Origin: Rubrivivax sp.
GTDB taxonomy: Bacteria; Pseudomonadota; Gammaproteobacteria; Burkholderiales; Burkholderiaceae_C
Direction of reading: 5' to 3'
NCBI GenBank assembly: GCA_027483705.1
Contig: JAIXTY010000339.1
Coordinates: 1-32,928 of the forward strand
Length of the DNA stretch: 32,928 nt
Below, piece after piece: positions 32,600-32,928 of the stretch. The position numbers and the translations under genes were made by a program. The notes beneath the pieces are model-generated. The model had not been told where the DNA came from. It was given only the letters and a program-made list of their open reading frames with translations, and did not search any database. The first letter of the stretch is position 1. Every line of letters begins with the position of its first letter.

Positions 32600-32928
32600 T
32601 CAAGCCTCACGAGCAATTAGTACCGGTCAGCTTAACGGATTACTCCGCTTCCACACCCGGCCTATCAACGTCCTGGTCTCGAACGACTCTTCAGGGGGCT
32701 CAAGGCCCCGGCAAGACTCATCTTGAGACGAGTTTCCCGCTTAGATGCTTTCAGCGGTTATCTCTTCCGCACTTAGCTACTCGGCTATGCCACTGGCGTG
32801 ACAACCGATGCACCAGAGGTGCGTCCACTCCGGTCCTCTCGTACTAGGAGCAGGCTCTCTCAATCTTGCAGCGCCCACGGAAGATAGGGACCAAACTGTC
32901 TCACGACGTTTTAAACCCAGCTCACGTA
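32600..32928 (-). rRNA. rrl: 23S ribosomal RNA, 3' end (partial)
   Basis: The minus strand holds the end of domain VI: GTAATTGCTCGTGAGGCTT close to the 3' end and the sarcin-ricin loop AGTACGAGAGGACCGG (32845-32830). The first visible bases at the window edge (TACGTGAGCTGGGTTTAAAA) are also a well-known conserved part of 23S. The gene continues beyond 32928; the 3' end is placed at about 32600 with a few bases of uncertainty. Confidence 0.97.

Noticed and set aside
32323-32847. Plus-strand reading frames at the right end
   Set aside because: They lie antisense to the 5S and 23S rRNA genes and their spacer, so they are not protein genes.

Overview
The window is about 33 kb of high-GC, densely coding bacterial chromosome. 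Gene content and protein style point to a betaproteobacterium of the order Burkholderiales, probably a Rubrivivax/Methylibium/Leptothrix-like lineage. The signs are the cysteine-poor DksA with PDPVDRA tip, an FFLEELY-type protein beside fadD, a beta-type TonB/Fiu-like iron locus, and short gene spacing with ATGA/GTGA overlaps. The taxonomic call is inference from protein character, not from a database search.

Left part (1-10.6 kb, all plus strand): the C-terminal part of a COG0523/CobW metallochaperone GTPase with a His-rich loop; a DksA paralog with a long Ala/Pro/Lys-rich N-terminus; a STAS-domain scaffold-like protein; a lipoprotein; hslV-hslU with a translationally coupled aldo/keto reductase; AMP nucleosidase (amn); and an overlapping pair of SDR oxidoreductase and RibD-C/DHFR-like reductase. 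An MFS transporter faces them.

Middle part (11.9-20.5 kb): a yybP-ykoY (Mn2+) riboswitch controls a TerC-family membrane protein that ends in a clear intrinsic terminator. A candidate Fur-regulated iron-uptake unit follows (tonB, Fiu-like siderophore receptor, DUF1513 protein). A minus-strand operon holds an ArsR regulator and two SRPBCC proteins, one with a signal peptide. Next come an HTH-like hypothetical protein, then a 300-nt highly structured leader in front of two small uncharacterised proteins (52 and 82 aa), closed by a strong terminator.

Right part (20.5-32.9 kb): a DUF2855 protein, an HDOD protein, a small MscS channel, a YqaA membrane protein, and an Lrp/AsnC regulator divergent from hppD-phhA (phenylalanine/tyrosine catabolism). 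A three-gene oxidoreductase unit follows (Tat-signal subunit, GMC oxidoreductase, membrane-anchored alpha/beta hydrolase), then an FFLEELY-type protein and fadD. The window ends with the 3' end of an rRNA operon on the minus strand (terminator, 5S, start of the 23S 3' region).

Most of the window is ordinary core chromosome. No phage, insertion sequence, CRISPR array or clearly foreign island was seen. The least explained element is the hairpin-rich leader at about 19.65-19.96 kb with its two small proteins. Other points of interest are the Zn-free long DksA beside a COG0523 protein, the ArsR promoter that predicts a leaderless transcript, the alternative pairing in the Mn riboswitch leader, and the hydrolase/GMC/Tat-subunit unit beside fadD.
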